Source: Aequorivita sp. UBA3180
Lineage (GTDB): Bacteria; Bacteroidota; Bacteroidia; Flavobacteriales; Flavobacteriaceae
Length of the DNA: 64,000 nt
Direction of reading: 5' to 3'
NCBI GenBank assembly: GCA_002364215.1
Contig: DEXQ01000009.1
Coordinates: 80,843 to 144,842 of the forward strand
This document shows, piece by piece, positions 32,111-41,840 of the stretch (positions are counted from its first letter, which is position 1; the number at the start of each line of letters is the position of its first letter). Under the pieces are notes generated by a model. That model worked only from the letters and a program-made list of their open reading frames with translations, made no database searches and was not told the origin of the DNA. The translations under genes and the position numbers were made by a program.

Positions 32111-32782
32111 TTAATGCGTTGTCTCTTTTTTTAGCAACTCCGGAAATTTCTCCTTAAATCTATTTAATCGCGGAATAGAAACATTTTGAATGTACGGATT
32201 ATCGGGGTTGTTGCGTTCGTAGTTTTGATGATACGCCTCCGCTTTCCAAAATTTTTGAAAAGGCAAAACCTGCGCGGCAACTTTATCTCCGCCTAGTTGT
32301 TTGTTTAAGGTAGCCACTTTTTCATCAATAATTTTCTTTTCTTCATCGTTTTGATAGAAAATTATCGAACGATAGGATTTGCCGTGGTCAGGACCTTGGC
32401 CGTTTATTTGGGTTACATTTTGTGAGCCAAAATACACATCAACCAATTGGCTAAAACTTACAATTTCTGGATCGTAAATAACCTCAACGCCTTCAGCATG
32501 ATCGGCGTGATTTTGATAGGTAGGATTCTTGCTATCGCCCCCGCTATAGCCAGAAATAGCTTCCTTAACGCCATTTACGCTTTCATAAATAGCTTCCACA
32601 CACCAAAAACAACCACTTGCAAAATATGCTTTTTTTAAACCATTTTCAGTTTCAGTCTGTACGGGGATTTGCTCTTTTTGAGCCAAGGCCTCTGCTTGTT
32701 TATTACTTTCATTTGAAGGCTTGCAAGCGCCTTGAAGTGAGAAAAGAAAAATACTGGCAATAAGGAATGTGACTTTTTTCAT
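32111..32782 (-). CDS. msrA: Peptide-methionine (S)-S-oxide reductase, lipoprotein form
   Basis: Repairs oxidised methionine (S-sulfoxide). The catalytic motif GCFWCVE is near residue 55 and is followed by GVKEAISGYSGG, the substrate block HAEGVEVIYDPE and HGKSYRSIIFY. The N-terminus from ATG 32782 is a lipoprotein signal with lipobox LQGAC, so this MsrA is envelope-located, not cytosolic. The gene stands alone. No MsrB domain is fused or adjacent. Confidence 0.93.
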   Translation of the reverse strand: MKKVTFLIASIFLFSLQGACKPSNESNKQAEALAQKEQIPVQTETENGLKKAYFASGCFWCVEAIYESVNGVKEAISGYSGGDSKNPTYQNHADHAEGVEVIYDPEIVSFSQLVDVYFGSQNVTQINGQGPDHGKSYRSIIFYQNDEEKKIIDEKVATLNKQLGGDKVAAQVLPFQKFWKAEAYHQNYERNNPDNPYIQNVSIPRLNRFKEKFPELLKKETTH

Positions 32783-32840
32783 AGAAATCATTTTTTAGGA
32801 ATTGGTCTTACGTAAATGAAAAACCTTGCATTTAAAGTAC

Positions 32841-32871
32841 AAAAAAAGCCTCCACATAATGTGAAGGCTTT
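32841..32871 (-). terminator. Terminator after the 32892 coiled-coil gene
   Basis: A 12-bp stem (AAAGCCTTCACA / TGTGGAGGCTTT on the minus strand, one mismatch) with a 3-base loop, followed on the minus strand by a run of T. Confidence 0.85.
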
Positions 32872-32891
32872 GTTATAATTGAAGGTTATTT

Positions 32892-33674
32892 TTATTTAAG
32901 CTTTGCAAACTTAGCTTCCATTTTCTCTCGCTCTTCGGCAGCTAAATCTGGATCAACCAAGATACGGCCACTGTGCTCATCTGTAATAATTTTTTTGCGG
33001 CCTGCAATCTCCATTTGCACCTGTGGTGGAATGGTGAAGAAAGAACCGCCGGAAGCACCACGCTCCACGGCAACTACAGCCAAGCCATTTTTAACATTCG
33101 TGCGAATGCGCTTGTATGCCTTTATAAGACGTGGCTCAATTTGAGTCTCAAAATTTTCAGACTCCTTGATTAGGGTCTGCTCTTCTTTCTCGGTTTCTTT
33201 CAGGATTTCGTCAAGCTCGTTCTGTTTGTGCTTCAAATGCTCTGAGCGCTCGTCAAAACGTGCTTTTGTATCTTCGATTACTTGATTTTTCTGCTCTATT
33301 TGTGCGCGATATTCTTTGATGTTTTTCTCTGCAAGCTGAATTTCAAGCTCTTGAAATTCAACTTCCTTACTTAAAGAGTTGTATTCACGATTGTTGCGAA
33401 CGTTGTCCTGTTGAGCAGTATATTTTTTGATGAGCGCTTTAGACTCTTCAATGTTGTTCTTCTTTTCCTTGATTTGGTCTTCAATTACCTCAAGGTCTGC
33501 CTTAAGCTTTTCCAAACGGGTGTTCATTCCTGCCACCTCGTCCTCAAGATCTTCAACTTCCAAAGGAAGTTCGCCACGAACGCTTCTTATTTCATCAATT
33601 CTGGAATCAATAAGCTGCAGATCATACAAGGCTCTTAACTTCTCTTCAACAGTAACTTCGGTTTTTGTTGCCAT
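32892..33674 (-). CDS. Coiled-coil protein of the zinc-ribbon CdsZ/CT398 (DUF164) family, zinc ligands lost
   Basis: 260 residues: a long antiparallel coiled coil (about 10-180), then the region that in relatives forms a zinc ribbon. Here the usual two CxxC pairs are replaced: GASGGSFFTIPPQ has Ser for both first cysteines, and ITDEHSGRILVD has Asp and Ser for the second pair. No cysteine occurs in the whole protein. The rest of the ribbon is well kept. Relatives bind sigma-54 or secretion parts; none of that can be claimed here. It sits 3 bp after the Nif3-like gene stop, and this pairing is common in bacteria. Confidence 0.88.
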   Translation of the reverse strand: MATKTEVTVEEKLRALYDLQLIDSRIDEIRSVRGELPLEVEDLEDEVAGMNTRLEKLKADLEVIEDQIKEKKNNIEESKALIKKYTAQQDNVRNNREYNSLSKEVEFQELEIQLAEKNIKEYRAQIEQKNQVIEDTKARFDERSEHLKHKQNELDEILKETEKEEQTLIKESENFETQIEPRLIKAYKRIRTNVKNGLAVVAVERGASGGSFFTIPPQVQMEIAGRKKIITDEHSGRILVDPDLAAEEREKMEAKFAKLK

Positions 33675-33677
33675 AAA

Positions 33678-34772
33678 TTATAAATAGCTAATAGGATTGG
33701 TATTTGTTTGTGATAAAAGGACTGCAAAATTAGTAATTTTTTTCTTAAGGAAAGAATGTAAAAGGTCTTTTGTGTACTGTTCGCTTTCATAATGCCCAAT
33801 ATCTGCCAAAAGCATGGTGTTTTCTGTCTTAAAGAAGTCGTGATATTTAAAATCTGCCGAAATAAATGCATCGGCGCCAGCATTTTTTGCGGCATCTATG
33901 GCAAAACTTCCGCTTCCGCCGAGAACTGCAACTCTTTTAATTGATTTGTGAAGCAATGCTGAGTGGCGCACACAATCTGTTTTCATCGTTTTTTTCAGAA
34001 ATTGCAAGAACTCTTTTTCATCCAGGCCATTTTCCAATTCGCCAATCATCCCCATCCCTAAATGTTGATTCTGGTTTTCAAGTGTGGTTATTTCATAAGC
34101 TACCTCCTCATAGGGATGTTCTTCAAACAAAGCTTTTAAAATATTGTTTTGAAGGTGTTTCTCAAAAGTAATCCCAATTTGCGTTTCATCCTCAAAATGG
34201 GTTTCGCCTTTTTTCCCGATTACGGGATTGGAGTCTTCATTGCCTTTAAAACTGCCTTTTCCCTCAATATTGAAACTGCAATTTTCATAGTTGCCAATAT
34301 TGCCGGCACCTACTGCAAAAAGAGCATTTCTAACTTTTTCAGCATCTTTTGAAGGGACAAACGTGATGAGCTTTTTAATGGCTTCAGTTTGGGGAATTAA
34401 AACGGCTCTATTCTTCAATCCAAGTTTTTCACAAATTATTGCGTTCACGCCATTCCATGAATTGTCCAGCGCGGTGTGGTTTGAAAATATAGCGATATCG
34501 TGCTTTATTGCTTTCTGAACTACACGTTCAACATATGTTTTGCCCGTAATTTTTTTCAATCCCGAGAAAATAATCGGATGAAAGCTAACGATGAGGTTGC
34601 AGTTTTTTGCGATGGCTTCATCCACTACGGTTTCTAATGTATCCAGCGTTACCAATATTCCCGAAACAGTTGCATTGGCGTCACCTACCAATAATCCTGT
34701 ATTGTCAAAACCTTCTGAATAGGATAGCGGTGAGAGCTCTTCAAGGACCGCAATTACTTCTTTTACCTTCAT
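33678..34772 (-). CDS. Nif3-like dinuclear metal-centre protein (YbgI/YqfO)
   Basis: 364 residues. Metal-binding residues are visible in IVSFHPIIFSGL (about residue 64), FSNHTALDNSWNGVN (about residue 97) and ADIGHYESEQYT near the C-terminus. An inserted PII-like domain of about 120 residues sits in the middle, as in the long YqfO form. Proteins of this family form hexameric rings; they have been called GTP cyclohydrolase I type 2, but the physiological reaction is unclear. It is cotranscribed with the coiled-coil gene (3-bp gap). Confidence 0.92.
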   Translation of the reverse strand: MKVKEVIAVLEELSPLSYSEGFDNTGLLVGDANATVSGILVTLDTLETVVDEAIAKNCNLIVSFHPIIFSGLKKITGKTYVERVVQKAIKHDIAIFSNHTALDNSWNGVNAIICEKLGLKNRAVLIPQTEAIKKLITFVPSKDAEKVRNALFAVGAGNIGNYENCSFNIEGKGSFKGNEDSNPVIGKKGETHFEDETQIGITFEKHLQNNILKALFEEHPYEEVAYEITTLENQNQHLGMGMIGELENGLDEKEFLQFLKKTMKTDCVRHSALLHKSIKRVAVLGGSGSFAIDAAKNAGADAFISADFKYHDFFKTENTMLLADIGHYESEQYTKDLLHSFLKKKITNFAVLLSQTNTNPISYL

Positions 34773-34876
34773 TTTTTTACATTTTCAGTAAAGATAACAG
34801 TTTATGGAATTTTCAGTGACTTCTATTTTTATTTTAAAGCAATCCTCAATTTCTGCGGAATTAGTACTTTCGTTCT

Positions 34877-35884
34877 ATGAATTTTCTGCGCAAGTTATTA
34901 TTTCCTTTTTCACTATTGTACGGTGGCATTACGGCTATTCGAAATTTTCTATATAACAAGGGAATTTTAAAGAGCAAGAAGTATGATTTACCGGTTATTT
35001 GTGTGGGAAACCTTTCCACGGGAGGAACCGGAAAGTCCCCAATGATAGAATTGTTGGTTTCCTTTTTAGAACATAAACAGAAAGTTGCGGTTTTAAGCCG
35101 CGGTTATAAACGAAAAACTTCAGGCTATCGCGAAGTTTCAATAGTAAATACTGTGGAAGAAGTAGGCGATGAGCCGCTTCAATTCAAAAAGAAATTTCCA
35201 GAAATAACAGCTGCAGTATGTGAAGATCGCCGAACTGGAATTGAAAAATTGCAAAGTAAGGCTGATGTAATTTTGCTTGACGATGCCTTTCAGCATAGAA
35301 AAGTAAAGGCTTCGCTGAATATATTACTCACTTCTTTTGATAAACTGTATGTGAATGATTGTATGCTTCCCACGGGAAACCTACGCGAGCCAAAATATGG
35401 AGCAGAGCGGGCTGATGTGATTGTTGTTACTAAATGTCCCGATGACATTTCCGATTTCACAATGGAAGCCATAAAACGAAAACTGGATCCGAAACCGCAT
35501 CAGAAAATTTATTTTTCAAAAATCGGATATGCTTCAGAAATAAAAAATCCGAAGGAAAAAAAACCGCTATCATATTTAAAAAACGAAAAATTTCTTTTGG
35601 TTACGGGTATTGCGAATCCAAGACCTTTGATAGACTACTTGAAAAAAGAAGGGTTGAACTTTAAAGAAAAATCATTTCCGGATCATCATAATTTTACTTC
35701 TTTTGAAATTGACGAATTAAAAAAACATCCTGTAATACTTACTACCGAAAAGGATTTTATGCGACTGCAAGCACTTTCAAAAGTAACGGAAATCTTTTAT
35801 CTGCCGATTAGGACAGTAATTTTAAATGAAGAAGAGGTTAATTTTAAAAGTAGCATTGAAGTAGTAATAAAAGATAAGAAGTAA
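34877..35884 (+). CDS. lpxK: Tetraacyldisaccharide 4'-kinase
   Basis: Phosphorylates the 4' position of the lipid A precursor at the inner membrane. The 335-residue product has an N-terminal hydrophobic helix, the Walker A loop STGGTGKSP (about 47-55), VLSRGYKRKTSGYREV, EVGDEPLQFKKKFP and ILLDDAFQHRKV. All are LpxK landmarks. It runs stop to stop with the hybrid kinase gene with no spacing. A TACTTTCG sequence just upstream may be a weak -7 box. Confidence 0.96.
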   Translation: MNFLRKLLFPFSLLYGGITAIRNFLYNKGILKSKKYDLPVICVGNLSTGGTGKSPMIELLVSFLEHKQKVAVLSRGYKRKTSGYREVSIVNTVEEVGDEPLQFKKKFPEITAAVCEDRRTGIEKLQSKADVILLDDAFQHRKVKASLNILLTSFDKLYVNDCMLPTGNLREPKYGAERADVIVVTKCPDDISDFTMEAIKRKLDPKPHQKIYFSKIGYASEIKNPKEKKPLSYLKNEKFLLVTGIANPRPLIDYLKKEGLNFKEKSFPDHHNFTSFEIDELKKHPVILTTEKDFMRLQALSKVTEIFYLPIRTVILNEEEVNFKSSIEVVIKDKK

Positions 35885-38131
35885 TTACTTCACCAAAAAA
35901 TCATTGCTGCGCAGCACTCTGTTTATCTTTTCGAAAAAATCTTCTGCATTGAAGGGTTTGGGGATAAATTCGTTAAAGCCTGCTTTGTAGAAATCCTCCA
36001 GATTTTCTTCAATCGTAATTGCGGTCAAAGCAATAATTGGCACTGTTTTATTGAATTCACGGATTTTTTTAGTGGCTTCAATTCCGCTAATTCCTGGCAT
36101 ATGAATGTCCATTAAAATTACATCAAAATCTTGTTCTTTGGCGTGCTTTATAGCGTCCATCCCGTTATCAACCACAGTACATGCCATTTTTTTCTTTTCA
36201 AGAATTTTCTTGGTAATCATTTGGTTAATTTTGTTGTCTTCAACAATCATAACTGCCTTGTTTTCAAATATGTCGTTATCCAGTACAACCTCCATATTTT
36301 TTGGGTCGGTTATGTTGGTTTCCGACTCGGCGATGTCATAATTTATATTGAACCAAAACTTGGAGCCTTCTCCCAGTTTACTCTCCAAAAATATTTTGCT
36401 CCCCATGAGCTCCAGAAGATTTTTCACAATAGAAAGACCAAGGCCCGTGCCGCCATATTTTCGGTTTATTTGAAGCGAACCTTGTGAAAAAGATTCAAAA
36501 ATTGTGTTTTGTTTCTTCTTGGAAATCCCGTCTCCCGTATCTTCCACTTCAAAATGGACTACTACCTTTTTGGCGGATTTTTCGGCATTTTTAACCCGTA
36601 CCCAGATATCACCATTTTCGGTAAACTTGATGGAGTTGCTGATAAGGTTAATGAGTATTTGGGAAATCTTTAATGAATCTCCCATTACTTCATTTGGTAA
36701 AGTTGGGTCGTATTCGTAATGAACATTGTTGTTTTTGGCCTCCGCAGATTTTTTAAGGGCAATCAACACCCCGTCTATCCGCTTTTTCAGATTGAAGGGC
36801 GCTTTTTCAATTTCTACCTTATTTGCCTCTAATTTATTGAGATCGAGAATATTGTTGATTAGCGATAACAGATATTCTCCTGAAAATTTTAATGAATTTA
36901 GATGTTCTTTTTGTTCAGGTTTCGGGTCTTCCTCCAAAAGTAGATGTGTTAAACCGGTAACCGTGTACATAGGTGTTCGCAGTTCGTGGGTAATGGTTGA
37001 AAGAAATTGTGCCTTAGCCTGCGAAGCTTTTTCTGCATTTTCCTTTGCCTCCTGCAATTCTGTGTTTTTGTCCTGTAGCAGCTCATTTGCTTTTGCTCTT
37101 AAATTATTGTTTTTATAAAGCGAAAGCGTCAATAGTGAAAGTATCAGGATTAAGGCAATGCTGAGCCACCCGGTAAGTTTTCCAAAAAACAATGACTTTT
37201 CCTGTTTGCTAAGGTCATCCTGTTGGTTTGCAATTATTTCATTCAAATCGCCAATTGCAGATTCTGCTTGAATTCCGCGTTCAATTGCTTTTAAGTGAAT
37301 TTGGCGTAGCGAATCTTTTCGGTTAAAGTAATATTTAAGCTCTTCCTCTGCTTTGGAATTCATCTTTTCTGCAATCAAAATCTGTGAATTGATTCGATGG
37401 CTTTCTACAATATACTTTGTGAAACCTTGTGAATATGAAATTTCAGAGACAGTTTTTAAAAGGTTCCTAGCTTCCTGCAATGGGCGAGGGTATATTTCAG
37501 GATTCATTAGTGAAAGCGCATCTGCAGTACTGCTATATGCACCCACTTCTTGATACAATAAACCTTGTTCCTTAAAGCTTTGAGCAGCCGGTTTTAAATA
37601 TGAAATGGCTTTTTCATAATTACCTAGCCGAATCTCTAGCAGACCTTTGCCATAAAGTACGTTTGCCTTACTTTTTTCATCATTGAGATCGGTATAGATT
37701 GAGTCAGCCTTACTTAAGTATTTTTCAGCTATTTCAGTCTTACCATTTGAAACTAGAATAATTCCATAAAGATTATAAGCTTTTGCCAGTTTATAGAAAT
37801 TTTTATAGGTTTCGCCATTTTCAATTGCTTTTTTTGTTTCATCAACCGCCTTGTCAAAATATTCCAAATTATAGTAAAGCTCTGCAATACTTAATTCTAC
37901 ATCTGGCTTATAACTTCTATATTTCGGGAGCATTGCCAGTTTGTTGGCATCGTTCAGGTTTTTCACCGCTTCCATAAAGTTTTCAGTTTCCAGTGCTTTG
38001 CTGGCTGAATACTGCAACTGTTTTATGGTCACAATGGTATCCTTAATTTGCGCTGAAGTGGAATTGCCTGAAACCAGTAAACACAAAATAAGGGGCAAGA
38101 AAATCTTGTATTTTAAAATCAGTTGGCGCAT
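35885..38131 (-). CDS. Hybrid sensor histidine kinase/response regulator with TPR sensor region
   Basis: 748 residues. A signal peptide (to about 27) leads into a periplasmic TPR-rich region (about 35-290), then a membrane helix (318-340), a coiled coil, and the HisKA dimerisation helix FLSTITHELRTPMYT with phosphoacceptor His382. The HATPase has NLISNSIKFTENG and GGTGLGLSIVKNL. A receiver domain closes the protein (VMIVEDNKINQM, phosphorylated Asp in ILMDIHMPG, Lys in FIPKPF). No DNA-binding output is attached, so signalling continues through a separate partner. No partner regulator is adjacent. Stimulus unknown. Confidence 0.93.
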   Translation of the reverse strand: MRQLILKYKIFLPLILCLLVSGNSTSAQIKDTIVTIKQLQYSASKALETENFMEAVKNLNDANKLAMLPKYRSYKPDVELSIAELYYNLEYFDKAVDETKKAIENGETYKNFYKLAKAYNLYGIILVSNGKTEIAEKYLSKADSIYTDLNDEKSKANVLYGKGLLEIRLGNYEKAISYLKPAAQSFKEQGLLYQEVGAYSSTADALSLMNPEIYPRPLQEARNLLKTVSEISYSQGFTKYIVESHRINSQILIAEKMNSKAEEELKYYFNRKDSLRQIHLKAIERGIQAESAIGDLNEIIANQQDDLSKQEKSLFFGKLTGWLSIALILILSLLTLSLYKNNNLRAKANELLQDKNTELQEAKENAEKASQAKAQFLSTITHELRTPMYTVTGLTHLLLEEDPKPEQKEHLNSLKFSGEYLLSLINNILDLNKLEANKVEIEKAPFNLKKRIDGVLIALKKSAEAKNNNVHYEYDPTLPNEVMGDSLKISQILINLISNSIKFTENGDIWVRVKNAEKSAKKVVVHFEVEDTGDGISKKKQNTIFESFSQGSLQINRKYGGTGLGLSIVKNLLELMGSKIFLESKLGEGSKFWFNINYDIAESETNITDPKNMEVVLDNDIFENKAVMIVEDNKINQMITKKILEKKKMACTVVDNGMDAIKHAKEQDFDVILMDIHMPGISGIEATKKIREFNKTVPIIALTAITIEENLEDFYKAGFNEFIPKPFNAEDFFEKINRVLRSNDFLVK

Positions 38132-38160
38132 TGGTTAGTTTAAAAGGGCAATAAATATAG

Positions 38161-39159
38161 TTATTTCGCAGAAATTCTATCAATTAAATCTATAATTCTA
38201 GATGAATACCCAATTTCATTATCATACCACCCTATTATTTTTACCATCTTTCCTACAACTGAAGTCATTCCCGCATCAAAAATGCATGAATTTGTATTGC
38301 CTACAATATCTATGGAAACAATTGGGTCTTCTGTATATTGAAGAATTCCAGCAAGTGAATTTTCCGAAGCATTTTTGAAAGCATTGTTTATCTCTTCAAT
38401 TGAAACCTCTTTTTTAACGTTTAAGGTTATATCGGTTAATGAACCGTTCGGAACGGGAACACGGATTCCGCAACCGCCAATTACCTCAGAAAGTTCGGGA
38501 AATATTTTGGTCAAAGCCTTTGCGGCACCCGTCGTTGTGGGTACGATAGATTGTCCCGCAGCGCGTGCACGCCGTAAGTCCCTATGGGGTTGGTCGTGCA
38601 AGCTTTGGTCTGTGGTGTAGGAGTGGACAGTAGTGATATAGGCTTGTTCAATGCCGCAAAGTTCGTTGATTATTTTTAGCATCGGCGCAGCATTATTGGT
38701 GGTGCAGGAAGCATTTGAAATAATCAAATCTTCGGGCGAGAGGGTGTTATCATTTACACCCAATACAACAGTTTTTATATCATCCTCCAAAGGCGGCACT
38801 GAAAGTATTACCTTTTTTGCTCCGTTTCTTAAATGGTTTTCCAGTTGTTTTTTAGTTTTGAATTTGCCCGTGCATTCCACAACAATGTCAACATTTCCCC
38901 AGGAAATATCTTCTATATTTTTTTCCGAAGAAAATTTCACTTTTTTTCCAGCGACCGAAACTTCATTTTCTGTATATTCAATATCTTCCTTTAAAACTCC
39001 GTGAATACTGTCGTATTTTAAAAGATGGCTTAATGTTTTGGTATCGGCAAGATCATTTATTGCTATCACTTCTATCGTAGGATGATTGAGCAATAGCCTA
39101 AAAACATTCCGGCCAATTCGGCCAAAACCATTGATGCCGACAGTTGTCTTTTTATTCAT
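38161..39159 (-). CDS. gap: Glyceraldehyde-3-phosphate dehydrogenase, type I
   Basis: Catalyses the NAD-linked oxidation step of glycolysis. The 332-residue product has VGINGFGRIGRNVFRLL at the N-terminus, catalytic Cys in SNASCTTNNAAPM and the WYDNEIGYSSRI end. All are standard. It follows lipA by 13 bp on the same strand, so they are probably co-transcribed, an arrangement with no obvious metabolic reason. Confidence 0.96.
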   Translation of the reverse strand: MNKKTTVGINGFGRIGRNVFRLLLNHPTIEVIAINDLADTKTLSHLLKYDSIHGVLKEDIEYTENEVSVAGKKVKFSSEKNIEDISWGNVDIVVECTGKFKTKKQLENHLRNGAKKVILSVPPLEDDIKTVVLGVNDNTLSPEDLIISNASCTTNNAAPMLKIINELCGIEQAYITTVHSYTTDQSLHDQPHRDLRRARAAGQSIVPTTTGAAKALTKIFPELSEVIGGCGIRVPVPNGSLTDITLNVKKEVSIEEINNAFKNASENSLAGILQYTEDPIVSIDIVGNTNSCIFDAGMTSVVGKMVKIIGWYDNEIGYSSRIIDLIDRISAK

Positions 39160-39172
39160 TTTCTGAAATTAA

Positions 39173-40045
39173 TTAGGTAAGATGCTTTTGTGCCTTATAT
39201 GAGGATCGAACCAAGGCACCACTTTCCACGTGGCGAAAACCCATTTCCAAACCTATGGTTTCATATTTTTTAAACTGTTCTGGAGTAATAAACTCCTTAA
39301 CTGGAAGATGTTTTTTTGAAGGCTGTAAATACTGCCCAATAGTCAATACATCCAGCCCAACGTTGCGTAAATCTTTCATAGTCTGGATCACTTCTTCTTC
39401 CATTTCTCCCAAACCGAGCATGATCCCACTTTTTGTGCGCAGTTTACCGGTATGTTTCAAATAGTTCAAAACTTCAAGACTGCGTTCGTATTTCGCCTGT
39501 ATTCTTACCTCGCGCGTCAACCGTTTTACCGTTTCCATATTGTGGCTCACAATTTCGGGCCGCACGGCTATTATGCGGTCTATGTTTCGGGTGTTGCCCT
39601 GAAAATCTGGAATTAAAGTTTCCAAAGTAGTCTCTGGATTCATCCGGCGAATCGCTTTCACGGTTTCGGCCCAAATAATAGAGCCCATATCCTTCAAATC
39701 ATCACGGTCAACAGAGGTTATAACCGCGTGCTTTATATTCATCAATTTAATGGAGCGCGCAACTTTTTCAGGCTCGTCCCAATCTATGGTTTCGGGACGT
39801 CCGGTTTTCACCCCGCAGAAACCGCAGGATCGGGTACAGATGTTTCCCAAAATCATAAAGGTGGCCGTGCCCTCGCCCCAGCATTCGCCCATATTTGGGC
39901 AGCTACCGGAAGTGCAGATGGTGTGCAGTTTATATTTTTCAACCACGCCACGCAGCTCAGTATATTTTTTTCCCGTGGGAAGCTTAACGCGAATCCATTT
40001 TGGTTTTGGTGCGGGCTTTTGAATTTCCAAAGTTTCTGTGCTCAT
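39173..40045 (-). CDS. lipA: Lipoyl synthase (radical SAM)
   Basis: Inserts two sulfurs into protein-bound octanoate. The auxiliary cluster motif CTSGSCPNMGEC and the radical-SAM motif CTRSCGFCGV (CxxxCxxC) are both present, together with RSSYKA near the C-terminus, where the third ligand-type Ser is expected. The length of 290 residues is standard. The upstream 99 bp contains a C-rich repeat. Confidence 0.96.
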   Translation of the reverse strand: MSTETLEIQKPAPKPKWIRVKLPTGKKYTELRGVVEKYKLHTICTSGSCPNMGECWGEGTATFMILGNICTRSCGFCGVKTGRPETIDWDEPEKVARSIKLMNIKHAVITSVDRDDLKDMGSIIWAETVKAIRRMNPETTLETLIPDFQGNTRNIDRIIAVRPEIVSHNMETVKRLTREVRIQAKYERSLEVLNYLKHTGKLRTKSGIMLGLGEMEEEVIQTMKDLRNVGLDVLTIGQYLQPSKKHLPVKEFITPEQFKKYETIGLEMGFRHVESGALVRSSYKAQKHLT

Positions 40046-40068
40046 AAGGGTAACAAAAGTACGAAAAA

Positions 40069-40102
40069 AAGCCCCCTAACCCCCAAATGGAAAACTCCAT
40101 TT
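40069..40102. repeat. C-rich repeat head plus hairpin upstream of lipA
   Basis: AAGCCCCCTAACCCCC is identical to the head of the element at 24783-24811 (opposite strand). It is followed by the hairpin AAATGGA-AAAC-TCCATTT and a T-run. It could act as a terminator for a plus-strand transcript, but no plus-strand gene precedes it. Confidence 0.7.
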
Positions 40103-40144
40103 TTTTTTGAATTTGGAACTTGATTTTTTTAGTATTTGTAATAA

Positions 40145-40711
40145 CTAATCTTGCTGCGTAATGATTTCAGCTAGCAGTTTTCGCGCCCGAAGCAGTCTAA
40201 CCTTTACGTTGTTTAATGGCTCTTCCAATGTTTCGGAGATTTCATTATAACTCATTTCCTGAAAATACCGCAGGTTTATTACTTCCTGATAATGCGGTTT
40301 TAGTTGTTTTATGTAACGTAAAAGTTCAGCCAAGTTTTGCTCCCTAATCAATTTATCTTCCGGAGTGGGCGAGTGGTCCGCAATTTTCTGGACCTGCTCG
40401 TTGGAAGCATCTGTAGTATTTGAATAGATAGAGGCGTTTTTTTTACGCGTTTTGTCTATTTGGATGTTTTTTGAAATGGTAATAAGCCACGTTGAAAAAG
40501 TATAGTTTTCGTCAAAAGTTTCAATTTTGTCAAAAGCCTTAGCAAAAGTTTCGATGGTAATATCCTCTGCTTCGTGCTCGTTACGCACTCTTTTCATTTG
40601 AAAACCGAACACTTCGTTCCAAAAATAATCTAACAGAAACTTGAAAGCGCCCTGTTTGCCTTTTTTTGCTTTTTCAATATGTAGTGCTATTTCTTCCGAA
40701 GTTATTTCCAT
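40145..40711 (-). CDS. ECF-type RNA polymerase sigma factor
   Basis: 188 residues with region 2 (AFKFLLDYFWNEVFGFQMKRV... AEDITIETFAKAF... FSTWLITISKNIQID) and region 4 (YQEVINLRYFQEMSYNEISETL... VKVRLLRARKLL). It overlaps the glycosyltransferase gene by 10 bp and is translated after it. No anti-sigma factor gene is adjacent, so its control is not visible here. Confidence 0.93.
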   Translation of the reverse strand: MEITSEEIALHIEKAKKGKQGAFKFLLDYFWNEVFGFQMKRVRNEHEAEDITIETFAKAFDKIETFDENYTFSTWLITISKNIQIDKTRKKNASIYSNTTDASNEQVQKIADHSPTPEDKLIREQNLAELLRYIKQLKPHYQEVINLRYFQEMSYNEISETLEEPLNNVKVRLLRARKLLAEIITQQD

Positions 40712-41796
40712 CGCGAGTTTTTTTCGCCGCTGTTGGAAATAAAGATACTTAATTGTGTGAAGACTAAAAACAATTCATAAAAAGGAATAAACAGTACCAA
40801 ATCCTGTTCCTTTAGTTTTTTTGCGGCATTTCCAATTATAATATACTGAAAAACAAGGCGTATAAAAATTACGGCCAAACCAAAATACCAGAATTCCGTA
40901 AACATTGTGGCTATTGCCAATATCCAAAAAAATAAATTACTTAGGTAATAGGCCCCTAAAAGAATGCGGTGTTTGGGTTTATAGAGTTTAGCAGTGGAGT
41001 AGTGCCTCTTTTTTTGAAGGAGCCATTTTTTCTTTTTCTTCTTCGGAAGTGAATAAGTAAATGCTTTTGCATCTGTACATATAGCAACATTTTTTGCAGT
41101 GGCGGCTTCGTTCACAAAAAGGTCATCATCGCCAGAAGGTATTTTGATGTGGCTCATAAAGCCATTGTTGTCATAATATAGGTTGCTGGTGTAAGCTAAA
41201 TTGCGGCCCACGCCCATATACGGGTTTCCAGCCTTGGCGTAGGAGAAATATTGAACTGCCGTCATTAAAGTTTCAAAACGGATCATTTTGTTCAAAAATC
41301 CGGACTGTTTTTCATAAGCACCGTAGCCAAGAATCAACTGCTTTTCATCAGAAAATTTTGAAGCCATTGTGGCCAACCAATCATCGGAAGCTGGGTAACA
41401 GTCGGCATCCGTGAAAACCAATCGCGTGTTTTTTGCGCGTTTTATTCCTAAAGTGAGGGCATATTTTTTATTGGCCCAAAAGGCTTCGTTGTTTTTCACG
41501 TTTACAATTTGTATTCGGGGGTCGTTCTGGGCAAAGCTTTCCATCACCTCCAAGGTTTCGTCAACCGAGGCGTCGTTTATAAGAATGATTTCAAAGTTTG
41601 AATAATGCTGTTGTTGCCAAAGCGGAATGTTTTTCTGAAGATTTTCAGCTTCGTTTTTGGCACATATTATAAGGGAAACCGGATAATTTTCCGAAGTAAT
41701 TTTTTCTGAAGTTTTTAAAAATGAAAATTTCGAAAAGAGAAGGTAATAAGCACAGTTAATCAACGCGACCGCGCCGAAAACGTAAAGTAGCACCAT
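40702..41796 (-). CDS. Family 2 glycosyltransferase, membrane-bound
   Basis: 364 residues. An N-terminal membrane helix, a GT-A domain (SLIICAKNEAENLQKN, then ILINDASVDETLEVM and TDADCYPASDDW with the DxD-like metal site), a GDDDLFVNEAA catalytic block, an RRHYSTAKLYKP helix and two C-terminal membrane helices. The layout fits polymerase-like processive or lipid glycosyltransferases. Acceptor unknown. Overlaps the sigma-factor gene by 10 bp. Confidence 0.88.
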   Translation of the reverse strand: MVLLYVFGAVALINCAYYLLFSKFSFLKTSEKITSENYPVSLIICAKNEAENLQKNIPLWQQQHYSNFEIILINDASVDETLEVMESFAQNDPRIQIVNVKNNEAFWANKKYALTLGIKRAKNTRLVFTDADCYPASDDWLATMASKFSDEKQLILGYGAYEKQSGFLNKMIRFETLMTAVQYFSYAKAGNPYMGVGRNLAYTSNLYYDNNGFMSHIKIPSGDDDLFVNEAATAKNVAICTDAKAFTYSLPKKKKKKWLLQKKRHYSTAKLYKPKHRILLGAYYLSNLFFWILAIATMFTEFWYFGLAVIFIRLVFQYIIIGNAAKKLKEQDLVLFIPFYELFLVFTQLSIFISNSGEKNSRWK

Positions 41797-41840
41797 AGGG
41801 ATTTACGATTGTAATTTTGTGAATAAGAGTGAAATTTTAA

